Assembly: GCA_963730735.1 (NCBI GenBank)
Contig: CAVSSX010000012.1
Coordinates: 124,001-188,000 of the forward strand
Source: CAVSSX01 sp963730735
GTDB lineage: Bacteria > Actinomycetota > Acidimicrobiia > Acidimicrobiales > RAAP-2
Length of the DNA stretch: 64,000 nt
Direction: 5' to 3'
How positions within the stretch are numbered: position 1 is the stretch's first letter; each line of letters begins with the position of its first letter. A program made the translations under genes and the position numbers. This document shows positions 51,730-61,328 of the stretch, in pieces. The notes beneath the pieces are model-generated. The model saw only the letters and a program-made list of their open reading frames with translations, ran no database searches and was not told the origin of the DNA.

Positions 51730-54154
51730 TCACTCGACCTGCAACAGGGCCGCCGGTCGGGAACGGGCGGCGACCAGCGCCGGCCCCACGGCCAGCAGGT
51801 TGGCCACCACCAGGGCTCCCACCGCCACGGCGGCGATGACGCCGACGGTGACCACCGGCACCGGGAGCACGCCGAGCGAGGTGGCGAACGCCCGCCAGAC
51901 CAGGCGTCCGAGGGCGATCCCGGCCGGGACGCCCACCACCACCCCGACCACGCCCACCGTGGTGGTCTGCCACAGCACGCTGGCGGCGACCTGGCGGCGG
52001 ACGAACCCGAGCGCCTTCAAGAGGCCGACCTCCCGGCGCCGGCGGGTGACGCTCACCAAGAGGACGTGCAGGAGGGTGGCCACCCCGAAGAGGATGAGCA
52101 CCAGCCCCAACAGGAGCGGGAAGTTCACCGCCTGACCGAAATTGACCAGGTTGGCCGGCGTGACGGGGCGGGTGTACTCCTGGGGATAGGCCCGCTGGAG
52201 CTGGGCCAGGGCCGCCTGGCCCCGGGGGCCGGCCACGGCGCCGACCAGGAAGGCGCCACCGGCGGCGTTGACCGCCCGGACCTCGCAGGCCACCTGGCTG
52301 GCGCCGGACGGACAGCTCCCGGCGAGCAGGGCGTCGAGGGACACCACGGCCCCGGTGCCCAGCCCACCGGTCCCGAAGTCCGGCGGGAACACCGTCTGGC
52401 CCACCACACGTGAAGCGGGCGGTCCGGGTCCCGCCGGTCGGGCTCGGGGCCGACACCGTGACCGTCGATCCCACGTGGACCCCGAGCTGGCGGAGGGTGG
52501 TCGCCCCGATCGAGATCTCGTCGTCGGCCCTCGGGAGGCGCCCGGCCACCGCCGTCAGCAGCAGCGGGCCCCGCACCGGTTGGCCGGCCAGGGCATCGAC
52601 CGTCCGGCCGTCGACCCGGATGTCACCGGCGATGCCGGCGGTGATGGCCGTGATCCCCGGCGTGCCCTCGATCGTGGCCAGCTCCTGGTTCGTCTGGGCC
52701 AGCGAGCCGGTGGCGTCGGCCGGCAGATAGGCGTCGTAGGGGCGGCCGAACAGGGCCGGCGGCGGCGGTCAGGTGGGTCAGGCTCGACCCGAACACGACC
52801 GTGGCGCAGAGGGCGGTGACGGCGAGCACCGACCCGAGGAGGGCCGAGCCCACCGGGACGGCGTTGCGCCCTCGGCCGCGCTCGAGGGCGTGGCGGACCC
52901 CGAGCAGCATGCTCGGGCGGGCCCCGGCCTCGCTCAGGGCGGCCACCACCCGGGAGGGCCGGACCGACCGCTCCCGGTAGTCCGGCCGGACCATCCGGAC
53001 GGTCCGGACGGCCGGACCGATGCCCAGGGCGGCCACGACCACCAACGCCACCAGCCGCCGACGGGCACCAGCAGCAGCGGGTCGAAGGCGAGGCCCGGCG
53101 ACGGGATCGGCCAGCCGGGCCTCGCCGACCGGGGCGAGGGGCGAGAGGACGAAGGCGAGCAGCAGGCCGCCGGCCACACCGACCACGCCGACCGCCACCG
53201 TCCGGGCCATGGCCAACCAGAACAACTGGCGCCGGGCGACCCCGAGGGCCGACAGCGTGCGGTAGGCGTCGCCCTCGACGGTCGCCTGCCGGCTGAGCGC
53301 CTGGGCGACCACGATGATCCCGGCCAGGCCGGCCAGCGCGGCCAGGATGCCCCAGCCGATCGCCTGGGGCCGGATGGACGAGTCGATGGCCGCCGCCTCC
53401 GTGTCGAGGTCGGTGAACGAGAGACCCCCGAGCCGGCGGGCGTCGGTCTCGAACCGGGGTAGGTCCGACGCGCCGTGGCGGAGCCGGACGAAGTAGGCGT
53501 AGAAGTCCACCGTCCGGCGGTCGATGAGCCGGGCGAAGGCCGGGGTGGTGAACACGTCGTAGGCGGCGCCGTTGGTGGCCGGGAACTCCTGTTCGGCCAC
53601 CTCGATCCCGACCACGTGGAAGGCGACCTCGGGCCCGGTGGGCACGACCGGCTGGTCGCCGAGCGCCGCCGACCGCTGGTCCGGCGAGACGAAGCGGGTG
53701 TGGATCACCGAGCCCAGGTGGACCCCGGCGTCGCGGGCCAGGGTCTCCGAGGCCAGCACCTCGTACGGGTTCGACGGGTCGGGCAGGCGACCGGCCACCA
53801 GCTGCACCATGTGGCTCGAGGCCGGCCGTCGACAGGTCGAAGGTGGCCGATTCGCCCTCCGAGACCGCACGGCAGCCGGCGCAGGTGAAGGCTTTGCTGC
53901 CGGGGAGCACGGCGAGCGTCGAGCAGCGACACCTCGGGCAGTCGGGACAGCGTCGGCATCGGCGTCGGGCTGTAGACGAAGCCGTCGTAGCCGTGGGCCG
54001 CCTCGTAGCGGGGGAAGGCGGTCGCCGTGCGCCGACCGGCCGAGGCCGAGGCCAGGACGACCCCGCTCACCAGGGTGATCAACAGGGCGAGCAGGAGCCA
54101 CGATCGCCACCGGTGGCGCAACTCGGCCCGGAACAGCGCTCTGACGACAGCCAC
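51730..54154 (-). CDS. FtsX-like ABC transporter permease (frame broken at about six places)
   Basis: A large MacB/FtsX-type permease of about 808 codons with two permease domains. The N-terminus is RAELRHRWRSWLLLALLITL and VSGVVLASASAGRRTATAFP. A periplasmic region follows (YEVLASETLARDAGVHLGSV), then IGWGILAALAGLAGIIVVAQ and LGVARRQLFWLAMART (first domain), and LLLGLVLILFGVATLLHVLL with RRREVGLLKALGFVRRQV (second domain). Frames change near 53930, 53850, 53100, 53050, 52765 and 52410; five look like insertions and one (53050) like a deletion, which fits length 3n+1. No ATPase gene is adjacent. Known relatives export lipoproteins, lipids or peptides. Confidence 0.8.
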
Positions 54155-54290
54155 CTCGACCTCCCCCGACCGAGTGTGGTCGACGGCCCGCCGGCCGACA
54201 AGGGCGTCAGCCCACAGCCGCCTCGTGGTGGTAGCACCACCGCCCGGGACCGGGCGGGCGGCGACGGGGGTGGCGCCCCGGTCGGGGTGG

Positions 54291-55238
54291 TCAGGCGAAG
54301 GCCGGGAGGACCCGCTCGGCGAAGAGCTCGAGCGTGCGCGGGTCGCCCCGGTCGTGGGTGAAGAAGATGAAGAAGGTGATGCCCTTTTCGACCGACTCGG
54401 CCATCCGGTCGATGATCCGCTCGGGGGTGCCGATGTAGCCGCCGGCCTCGAGGCCCCAGGTCGGGCCGGGATAGCGGCGCTCGGCCCGGGCTCGGGCCTC
54501 GGCCACCGCCGCGTCGTCCTCCCCGATCACCAGGACCGCCTCGTGGGACCGGCGGATCTCGGTGTGGTCTCGCCCGATCTTGGCGCACTCGGCCTCGAGG
54601 ACGACCTGCTTCTCCTCCCAGTCGGCCAGGCCGTAGACCGGGATGTTCCAGACGTCGGCGTACTTGGCCACCAGCGGCAGGGTGTGGCGCGGCCCCATGC
54701 CCCCCACGTGGACCGGGGGCCGGGGGCTCTGGACCGGGGGCGGCAGGTTGGGGATGTCGTGCACGTCGTAGTGGGTGCCCGTGAACGACGTCAGCTCGTT
54801 GGCGAACATGCTGGTGACGATCTCGAGCGACTCACCGAGCCGCTCGGAGCGCTCGGCGAACGGTCCCCAGGGCAGACCGGCCCGGAGGTGCTCCTCCTCC
54901 ACCGACCCGCTGCCCAACCCGAACTCGAAGCGGCCGCCCGAGCACACGTCGAGCGTGGTGGCCATCTTGCCCAACAGGGCCGGGTGCCGGAAGTTGTTGC
55001 ACACCACCAGGTGGCCCACCCGCAGCCGCTCGGTCTGGGCCAACAGGAAGCTGGCCAGCGTCCAACCCTCGAGCGAGGTCACCCCGGGCAGCATGGGCCC
55101 GTAGAGGTGGTCGTAGAGCCAGAACGAGTGGTAGCCGAGCTCCTCGGTCAGCTGGGCCCGGACCAGCATGTCCTCGTAGGAGTACGCCAGCTGCGGGACG
55201 TAGATCCCGACCTCGACCTTCTGCCCGGTCATCGCCAC
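54291..55238 (-). CDS. LLM class F420-type oxidoreductase
   Basis: A 315-residue luciferase-like protein. VEVGIYVPQLAYSYEDMLVR, HSFWLYDHLYGPMLPGVTSL, LRVGHLVVCNNFRHPALLGK, TLDVCSGGRFEFGLGSGSVE and RPPVHVGGMGPRHTLPLVAK are typical of the F420-dependent branch of actinobacteria. It is the last gene of a minus-strand operon (LLM, ADP-forming ligase-like, SnoaL-like, LLM), only three bases after the SnoaL-like stop. ATG 55238 is used; ATG 55232 is in frame. Role: hydride transfer on the product of the upstream ligase is a guess from position. Confidence 0.9.
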   Translation of the reverse strand: MAMTGQKVEVGIYVPQLAYSYEDMLVRAQLTEELGYHSFWLYDHLYGPMLPGVTSLEGWTLASFLLAQTERLRVGHLVVCNNFRHPALLGKMATTLDVCSGGRFEFGLGSGSVEEEHLRAGLPWGPFAERSERLGESLEIVTSMFANELTSFTGTHYDVHDIPNLPPPVQSPRPPVHVGGMGPRHTLPLVAKYADVWNIPVYGLADWEEKQVVLEAECAKIGRDHTEIRRSHEAVLVIGEDDAAVAEARARAERRYPGPTWGLEAGGYIGTPERIIDRMAESVEKGITFFIFFTHDRGDPRTLELFAERVLPAFA

Positions 55239-55241
55239 CCC

Positions 55242-55694
55242 CTACGCCGGGACCGGCCAGCCGACGCGCTTCCAGATGTTGGCGACGTCGCGTCGGAAGA
55301 TCTGCCAGCCGTCGCCGACCCGGCGGAGCTGGTCGTCGTAGCGCACGCCCACGATGAGCGAGTCGACCTCGCCGGCGGGGTCGGCGAAGTGCCGGGCGAT
55401 GAGGTAGGTCTCGGTGAAGGCGGTGTCGCCGTCCACCCGGCGCAGCTGGTTGCCGATGAAGTGCTGGGTGGCCGGGAAGTGGGCCACCCCCGGCAGCAGG
55501 ATGTCGAGGTACTCGTCGCGGGGTCCACCGAACTGCGTGCCCTGGACGTAGGCGTCGTCGGCGAAGCACGACCGCACCAGGTCCCAGTCCCGCCCGTCGA
55601 TGCCCCGGGCGTAATTGATCATGATCTGGGCCACGGCCCGGTCGTCGAGCAACGACTGGACGGCGGCGGCCAGGTCGGCGCCCTCGAGCGTCAT
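55242..55694 (-). CDS. SnoaL-like / NTF2-fold protein
   Basis: A 150-residue protein. AVAQIMINYARGIDGRDWDL, VRSCFADDAYVQGTQFGGP and THFIG-type strand TQHFIGNQLRRVDGDTAF are the SnoaL-like_4 pattern (the helix with Y-A-R-G-I-D holds a likely catalytic aspartate). DGWQIFRRDVANIWKRVGW ends the cone. It overlaps the ligase gene by four bases (ATGA) and is followed by an LLM gene after three bases. This is the second SnoaL-like/LLM pair in the window. Confidence 0.88.
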   Translation of the reverse strand: MTLEGADLAAAVQSLLDDRAVAQIMINYARGIDGRDWDLVRSCFADDAYVQGTQFGGPRDEYLDILLPGVAHFPATQHFIGNQLRRVDGDTAFTETYLIARHFADPAGEVDSLIVGVRYDDQLRRVGDGWQIFRRDVANIWKRVGWPVPA

Positions 55695-57820
55695 GCTCCC
55701 TCGCCCACCACGATCAGGGCGTCGGCCGCGCAGGCCGCCCCACCGTCCACCCGGATCGGGTTGACGTCGATCTCGGCCACCTCGGGCAGCTCGAGGGACA
55801 GGGCGGCCAGGCCGACCATGATCTCGGCCACCGCCGCCTGTTCGGCCTCGTCGAGGCCCCGCCCGGCGCTCACCAGCCGGCCACCGAGGAGGTCGCCCAA
55901 CGACCGCCGGGCGGCGGCGGCGGAGAACGGCGGCCGGAGCATGGCCGTTTCCGACAGGATCTCGACCAGGATGCCGCCCAGGGCGACGACGACCGTCGGG
56001 CCGAAGACCGGGTCCCGGTGCAGGCCGGCGGTCAGCTCGATCCGGGCCGGCACCATCTCCTGGACGAGCACGCCCTCGGAGACGGCGTTCGGGGCCTTGG
56101 TGGCCACCTCGGCCAGCATGTCGTCGTAGGCCGCCCGGACGTCGTCGGGGCTCCGGAGGCCGAGGCGGATGGCCCCGTACTCGGTCTTGTGCGGCAGGTC
56201 GTAGGACATCACCTTGATGGCCACCGCCCCGCCGATCTCCCCGGCCGCGGCCGCCGCCTCGTCGGCCGAGCCCACCAGGCGCTCGGTGGTGACCGGGATG
56301 CCGTAGAGGGCCAACAGCTCCTTGCTGGTCGACTCGAGCAGCGACGGGTGCCCGGCGTGGGCCGAGAGCAGCGCCCGGGCCTTCTCGACCCGGGCGGCAT
56401 CGACCGTCCAGCCGTCCCGCGGGGTGATGGGCAGGTCGCGCAGCGACAGGTCGGCCACCGCCCCGAGGGCCCGCATGGCCCGATGGGGATCGGTGTAGGT
56501 CGGGACGCCGGGCTCCTGGAGCTCCTTCATCCACGCCGTCGAGGTGATGGCCACCGGCTTCGTGCTGCGTTGGTAGAACTCGATGACCGTGTCCACCTGG
56601 GGCCCGGGGAACGCCCAGATCACCGGGGCCAGCATGTCGACGACCCGGGAGTCACCGACCAGGTTGAGCACGTCGCGGAAGGCGCTCGGCATGGCCACGA
56701 CCTGGGCGGTGGTGTCGACCGGGTTGGCGATGCTGCCGTAGAAGGGCTCGGGCATGAGCGCCATCATCTCGGCCTGCTCGTCGGCCGGGATCTCGGGGAC
56801 CTCCAGGCCCTCGAGCGAGGCGGCGTCGGCCAGCAGGACGCCGGCGCCGCCCGACGACGTCATGATCCCCACGCCCCGGGTGGCCACCCGTCGGCCGTCC
56901 TGGAAGATGGTGCCGAGGTCCAGCATCTCCTCCATCGAGTGGACCACGTAGACCCCGTACTGGCGGCACACGGCGTCGAGGACATCGGCCGAGCCGACGA
57001 TGGAAGCCGTGTGGCTGAGGGCCGCCTTGGCGGCGGCGTCCGAACGCCCGGCCTTCAAGAGGATGATCGGCTTGTCGAGCTCGTGGGCCCGCACGGCGGC
57101 GTCGATGAAGACCTCGGGGTCCCGCAGGGTCTCGCTGAAGACCATCAGGACCTTGGTCGTCTCCTGCTCCACCAGGTGGCGCATGATGGCGGCGATGTTC
57201 ACGTCGGACTCGTTGCCGGTCGAGATGAACCATCCGAGCTTGAGCCCGGCCAGCATGGCCTTGGTCGTGATGTAGGAACCGAACCCACCGCTCTGGGAGA
57301 CCAGCGCCACCGGGCCCGGCGGGGGCAGCGGGGCCGACGGCGGCAGGGCGAAGTTGGCCATGACGCCGCCCCACAGGTTCATGAAGCCGATGCAGTTCGG
57401 CCCGACGACCCGCAGCCCGGTGGCGTTGGCGATGTCGGTGATCTGCTGCTGGAGGGCGATGCCCTCCTCGCCCGCCTCGGCGAAGCCCGAGGTGATGACC
57501 ACGGCGCCGCCGACGCCCTTGTCGGCGCACTCCTGGAGGACGCCGGGGACGTGCTGGGCCGGCACCACGACCACCGCCAGGTCGACGGGGTCGGGCAGCT
57601 TGGAGATCGACGGGTAGGCCGGGACGTCCTGGACCACCTCGTCGCGGGCGGCGATCGGGATGACCGGGCCGTCGAAGGCCCGCAGGAGGTTGGCGAACAC
57701 CTGGCCGCCGATGCCGGCCACCTTGTTCGACGCCCCGACGCACGCGATGGACCGCGGCGAGAGCAGTCGGTCCAGGGCCGTGCGGCCCTCACCGCCGCCG
57801 TTGTCTGCTGCGCTGCTCAT
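55691..57820 (-). CDS. Acetate--CoA ligase (ADP-forming)-like, CoA-binding/ATP-grasp fusion
   Basis: A 709-residue enzyme with the alpha and beta parts of ADP-forming acyl-CoA ligases joined. SPRSIACVGASNKVAGIGGQ is the CoA-binding domain, NCIGFMNLWGGVMANFAL and VALVSQSGGFGSYI the ligase region, SHTASIVGSADVLDAVCRQY carries the phosphohistidine (H in S-H-T), and the C-terminal half is ATP-grasp (KELLALYGIPVTTERLVGSA, VAIKVMSYDLPHKTEYGAIR, EIDVNPIRVDGG). It makes acyl-CoA plus ADP, or relates to protein acetyl/propionyl-CoA synthetases. ATG 57820 is 22 bases after the upstream LLM stop. Substrate unknown. Confidence 0.9.
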   Translation of the reverse strand: MSSAADNGGGEGRTALDRLLSPRSIACVGASNKVAGIGGQVFANLLRAFDGPVIPIAARDEVVQDVPAYPSISKLPDPVDLAVVVVPAQHVPGVLQECADKGVGGAVVITSGFAEAGEEGIALQQQITDIANATGLRVVGPNCIGFMNLWGGVMANFALPPSAPLPPPGPVALVSQSGGFGSYITTKAMLAGLKLGWFISTGNESDVNIAAIMRHLVEQETTKVLMVFSETLRDPEVFIDAAVRAHELDKPIILLKAGRSDAAAKAALSHTASIVGSADVLDAVCRQYGVYVVHSMEEMLDLGTIFQDGRRVATRGVGIMTSSGGAGVLLADAASLEGLEVPEIPADEQAEMMALMPEPFYGSIANPVDTTAQVVAMPSAFRDVLNLVGDSRVVDMLAPVIWAFPGPQVDTVIEFYQRSTKPVAITSTAWMKELQEPGVPTYTDPHRAMRALGAVADLSLRDLPITPRDGWTVDAARVEKARALLSAHAGHPSLLESTSKELLALYGIPVTTERLVGSADEAAAAAGEIGGAVAIKVMSYDLPHKTEYGAIRLGLRSPDDVRAAYDDMLAEVATKAPNAVSEGVLVQEMVPARIELTAGLHRDPVFGPTVVVALGGILVEILSETAMLRPPFSAAAARRSLGDLLGGRLVSAGRGLDEAEQAAVAEIMVGLAALSLELPEVAEIDVNPIRVDGGAACAADALIVVGEGA

Positions 57821-57842
57821 TGTCTCCCCCCGGTCTCGGCGA

Positions 57843-58830
57843 TCACGCCTGGCTCGATCCTTCTGGGTCCGGTGTGGTGCCCACCCGTCCCGGCGCCTCG
57901 ATGGCGGCGATCCGGGGCACCAACGTCGCCCCCATGCGTACCACTTCCTCGAGGAACTCGGCACGGCTGGTGACCGGCTTGTACACACCGCCGTAGAGGT
58001 AGGTGACCCCGACCGCCGCCAACTGACCGGCGATCTCGACCATCAGGTCGTCGGCGTCGGTCGCCGTGGTGGCCGAGGCCAGGCCGCCGAGCGACGAGGC
58101 CACGGTCAGCGGGGCGGTGCGGCCGACCGAGGCGGCGTGGGCGGCGGCGTAGTCGATGCGCGCCGACAGCTCGTCCATGGTCTCCATGGCCGGCGAGTGG
58201 CGGCGGGCCGCCGTCTGGGCCGAGTTGGGCATCGGCGCCCACCCGTCGGCCAGCTCCACCGCCCGGCGGATGGCCTGGCGCGAGTTGCCGCCGATCCAGA
58301 TCGGCGGGTTGGGCAGCTGGACCGGACGGGGCAGGGCGACGTTGTGCTCGGCCGAGAAGTGCCGGCCCTTCACCGTCACCGGCTGGCCGGTCCAGGCCTC
58401 CTTCATGGTGACGATGGCCTCGTCGGTCAGCTCGTTGCGCTCGGCGAAGTCGACCCCGAGGGCGGCGAACTCGGCCTCGAGGTACCCCGTCCCCACGCCC
58501 AGGATCACCCGACCGCCGGAGAGGGCATCGAGGGAGGCCACGGCCTTGGCCGTGAGGAACGGGTTGCGGTAGGGCAGCACGCAGAGGTGGGTCTGGAGTC
58601 GGAGCCGCGTGGTGGCGGCGCCGGCGAAGGAGAGCGCGACGAACGGGTCGAGGGCGTGGTGGCCCGCCGGTCGCCATCCATCCCTGCTCGGGCAGCGGGT
58701 GCTCGGTGACGTAGACGGCGTCGAAGCCGGCGGCCTCGGCGGCCTGGGACATCTCGGCGACGGCGTCCCCGGTCACGAACTCCGACGGCAGGTCGACGCG
58801 CTGCGTCGGGAGTCCCAGTGAGATCTTCAT
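57843..58830 (-). CDS. LLM class F420-dependent oxidoreductase (frame broken once)
   Basis: A protein of about 328 residues, the first gene of the minus-strand operon. MKISLGLPTQRVDLPSEFVT, FDAVYVTEHPLPEQGWMATG open it; after a break near 58670 it continues HHALDPFVALSFAGAATTRL, then LSGGRVILGVGTGYLEAEFA (LGxGxGxLxxEF, a signature of the TIGR03619-like F420 group). IWIGGNSRQAIRRAVELADG is the cofactor phosphate loop. Removing one G from GGCGGGCCAC fixes the frame; length 3n+1 agrees. It is divergent from the acyl-CoA dehydrogenase pair. Confidence 0.88.
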
Positions 58831-58974
58831 GGCCAGCCCCTCCTCGCCCCCACCAATGCCCCCAGGACAGTACATGACAGCGATGTCTACGGTCGGCTGT
58901 GCGTCCCGCCGGGATAGCACTAAAATGCTGGCCAACGCGGTCCTCGCCGGATGGGATGCCCGCGTCAGCTTGCC

Positions 58975-59003
58975 TTGACGCTCCCAGAGGGGCGTGTTAG
59001 TGA
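58975..59003 (+). promoter_or_regulatory. Possible promoter of the acyl-CoA dehydrogenase operon
   Basis: TTGACG (58975-58980) and TTAGTG (58998-59003) are 17 bases apart, 44 bases before GTG 59047. The -10 match is poor. Upstream, TGACAGCGATGTCT near 58874-58887 contains a short TGACA/TGTC dyad that may be an operator. Confidence 0.3.
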
Positions 59004-59046
59004 GGCGGAGATCGAGACGGCGCACACGGCGCCAAGGGGGACTGCA

Positions 59047-60090
59047 GTGCTGGCCTTGTTCACCGAAGAGCAGCAGATGCTGCAAGAGATCGCCACGCAG
59101 CTGGCGACCGCCACCGGGCTCTCCAACCCAGAGGACCTCACGAAGGTCGACCGGGCCAAGGGGTGGGCCAGCCTGGCCGACGCCGGTCTCCTGGCCCTGC
59201 GGGCCCGGGACGCCGACGGCAGCCCCGGGGCCTCGGGGGTCGAGGTCATGCTGGTCACCGAAGCCCTCGGCGGGGCCCTGGCCCCGCTCCCCTACGTCGC
59301 CTCCGGCGTGCTGGCCACCGAGCTGCTGGCCGTGGCCGGCGCCCCGGCGGCGTGGCTCGACGAGCTGACCTCGGGCGAGACCCGCTACGCCCTCCTGCTC
59401 TCGGCCGACCTCGGGCGCCTGGCCCGGGTGGACGAACTGGACAGCGCCGTGGCCTGGGATGCCGACGGCGCCACCTACGCGCTGGCCCTGTCGGGGTCGG
59501 CCGACGCCCCCCAGGTGGTCCGGGTGGCCCTGGGCGACAGCTGGAAGCCGCTCGACGGCGTGGACCTGACCAAGGTGCTGCTGGCCGACGGTGACAGCTC
59601 GTCGGTCGAGGACGCCGGGTCGCCGCTCGACGCCGGCCAGTACCAGCGCTGGTTGGCCCTGGCCCTCACCATGGTCAGCGCCGACGTGGTCGGGGCCATG
59701 CGCCAGGGCCTGCTCGACGTGGTCGAGTACGCCAAGCAGCGCTACCAGTACGGCGTGCCGGTCGGTTCGTTCCAGGCCGTCCAGCACCTGTGCGCCGAGG
59801 CCCTGGTGGCGGTGGAGGGCGCCGACAGCACGGTCAAGTACGCCGCCTGGGCCGTCGACGAGCTCGAGCCGGCCGAGGCGCTGCTGGCCGCCCGCACGGC
59901 CAAGGCCTACACCGGGATCACCGCCCGGACCGTCCCCGAGACGATCATGCAGGTCTACGGGGGCATCGGCCAGACCTGGGAACACATCGCCCACTTCGTC
60001 AACCGCCGGGCCATGCTCGACCGCCAGGTCTTCGGCGACGACGACGTCCAACTATCCGCCATCGCCGACGCACGGCTGGGAGGCAACTGA
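59047..60090 (+). CDS. Acyl-CoA dehydrogenase family protein, smaller subunit-like
   Basis: A 347-residue acyl-CoA dehydrogenase-fold protein. The N-terminal helical part is LFTEEQQMLQEIATQLATAT; the C-terminal part has YAKQRYQYGVPVGSFQAVQH, AWAVDELEPAEALLAARTAK and ETIMQVYGGIGQTWEHIAHF. It is shorter than most (about 380) and its middle beta domain is worn, which is typical of one chain of alpha2-beta2 dehydrogenases of the ChsE/FadE type. It lies one base before the next dehydrogenase, so the two probably form a complex that oxidises a bulky acyl-CoA. GTG 59047 follows AAGGGGGAC. Confidence 0.9.
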   Translation: MLALFTEEQQMLQEIATQLATATGLSNPEDLTKVDRAKGWASLADAGLLALRARDADGSPGASGVEVMLVTEALGGALAPLPYVASGVLATELLAVAGAPAAWLDELTSGETRYALLLSADLGRLARVDELDSAVAWDADGATYALALSGSADAPQVVRVALGDSWKPLDGVDLTKVLLADGDSSSVEDAGSPLDAGQYQRWLALALTMVSADVVGAMRQGLLDVVEYAKQRYQYGVPVGSFQAVQHLCAEALVAVEGADSTVKYAAWAVDELEPAEALLAARTAKAYTGITARTVPETIMQVYGGIGQTWEHIAHFVNRRAMLDRQVFGDDDVQLSAIADARLGGN

Positions 60091-60091
60091 C

Positions 60092-61228
60092 ATGGACTAC
60101 CGGGACACCCCCGAAGAAGCTGCGTTCCGGCTCGAGCTCCGGTCCTGGCTCGAGAAGAACGCGCCGAAGAACTATGGCGAGATCCACGACCCGGCCGAGC
60201 GCAACAAGCTCCACCGGGAGTTCCACCGCTCGCTCTACGAGGCCGGCTACATCGGCATGGCCTGGCCGGTCGAGTACGGCGGCCGGGGCCTCAGCCCGAC
60301 CTACGACGGCATCTTGAACGAGGAGGCCGGTCGGGCCTCCAGCCCGCCGCTGCCCGGGATGGTCAACTACCTGGGCCGGGCCATCTACACCTGGGGCTCC
60401 GAGGAGCAGAAGAAGCAGCACCTCTCCAAGCTGCTCTCCGGCGAGAACTCGTGGTGCCAGGGCTTCAGCGAGCCCGACGCCGGCAGTGACCTGGCCGGCC
60501 TCAAGACCCGGGCCGACCTCGACGGTGACGAGTACATCGTGAACGGCCAGAAGATGTGGACGAGCGGTGGCCAGTTCGCCGAGTGGTGCCTGCTGCTCGC
60601 CCGGACGGACAAGGACGCCCCCAAGCACAAGGGCATCTCCTGCCTCCTGGTCGACATGAACACCCCGGGCATCGAGGTGCGGCCGATCGTGCTGGCCGAC
60701 GGCGACCCCGAGACCTCCGAGGTCTTCTGGGACAACGTGCACGTGCCGGTCGAGAACCGGCTCGGCGACCCCGGCCAGGGCTGGCTGGTGGCCATGACCA
60801 CCGTCACCTACGAGCGGGGTCCGGCCGACATCGGCTTCATCTCCACCTACCAGAAGGCCCTGCGGGCCATCGAGGAGCTGGCCGCCGAGAAGGGCCTGGC
60901 CGACGACCCGGGCATCCGGCGGGAGATCGCCCACGCCTACGTCCGGGGTGAGGGACTGCGCCTCAACGTCATCGAGCAGCTCTCGATGCGCGTCGGTGGA
61001 CGCCAGCCCGGGCCCGAGGGCTCGGTGGCCAAGCTGCTGTGGGCCGACGCCGAGCAGACGCTCCAGCACCTGGCCATGGACCTGGCCGGGGCCGACGCCC
61101 TGACCGGCCGCAAGCCCGAGCGCCTCGAGGCCTACTTCCGGTCCCGGCCGGTCAGCGTCTACGGCGGCTCGTCGCAGATCCAGAAGAACATCCTGGCCCT
61201 CTCGGCGCTGGGCATGCCCCGCAAGTAG
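60092..61228 (+). CDS. Acyl-CoA dehydrogenase family protein
   Basis: A 378-residue flavoenzyme that removes two hydrogens from acyl-CoA. MDYRDTPEEAAFRLELRSWL opens the helical domain; WCQGFSEPDAGSDLAGLKTR and VNGQKMWTSGGQFAEWCLLL hold the FAD and acyl contacts; AEQTLQHLAMDLAGADAL and SVYGGSSQIQKNILALSALG (the G-G-S-S-Q-I-Q-x-N FAD motif) end it. With the preceding short dehydrogenase it probably makes a heteromeric enzyme like those for steroid side chains. Electrons would pass to ETF. A strong hairpin follows. Confidence 0.95.
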   Translation: MDYRDTPEEAAFRLELRSWLEKNAPKNYGEIHDPAERNKLHREFHRSLYEAGYIGMAWPVEYGGRGLSPTYDGILNEEAGRASSPPLPGMVNYLGRAIYTWGSEEQKKQHLSKLLSGENSWCQGFSEPDAGSDLAGLKTRADLDGDEYIVNGQKMWTSGGQFAEWCLLLARTDKDAPKHKGISCLLVDMNTPGIEVRPIVLADGDPETSEVFWDNVHVPVENRLGDPGQGWLVAMTTVTYERGPADIGFISTYQKALRAIEELAAEKGLADDPGIRREIAHAYVRGEGLRLNVIEQLSMRVGGRQPGPEGSVAKLLWADAEQTLQHLAMDLAGADALTGRKPERLEAYFRSRPVSVYGGSSQIQKNILALSALGMPRK

Positions 61229-61276
61229 CCACGGGGGCGACATCGAGCCGGGGCCGACGGTCCCCCCGGGAACGCA

Positions 61277-61307
61277 AGAGGCCGGGCGCCCTGGGCGCCC
61301 GGCCTCT
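61277..61307. terminator. Strong bidirectional terminator hairpin
   Basis: AGAGGCCGGGCGCC-CTG-GGCGCCCGGCCTCT forms a perfect 14-bp stem with a 3-base loop, between the convergent acyl-CoA dehydrogenase and amidohydrolase genes. A-rich (GCAAG) and T-containing (GCAATTCTC) flanks are short. It is the clearest terminator in the window. Confidence 0.85.
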
Positions 61308-61328
61308 GCAATTCTCCCGAGGAGCGGC

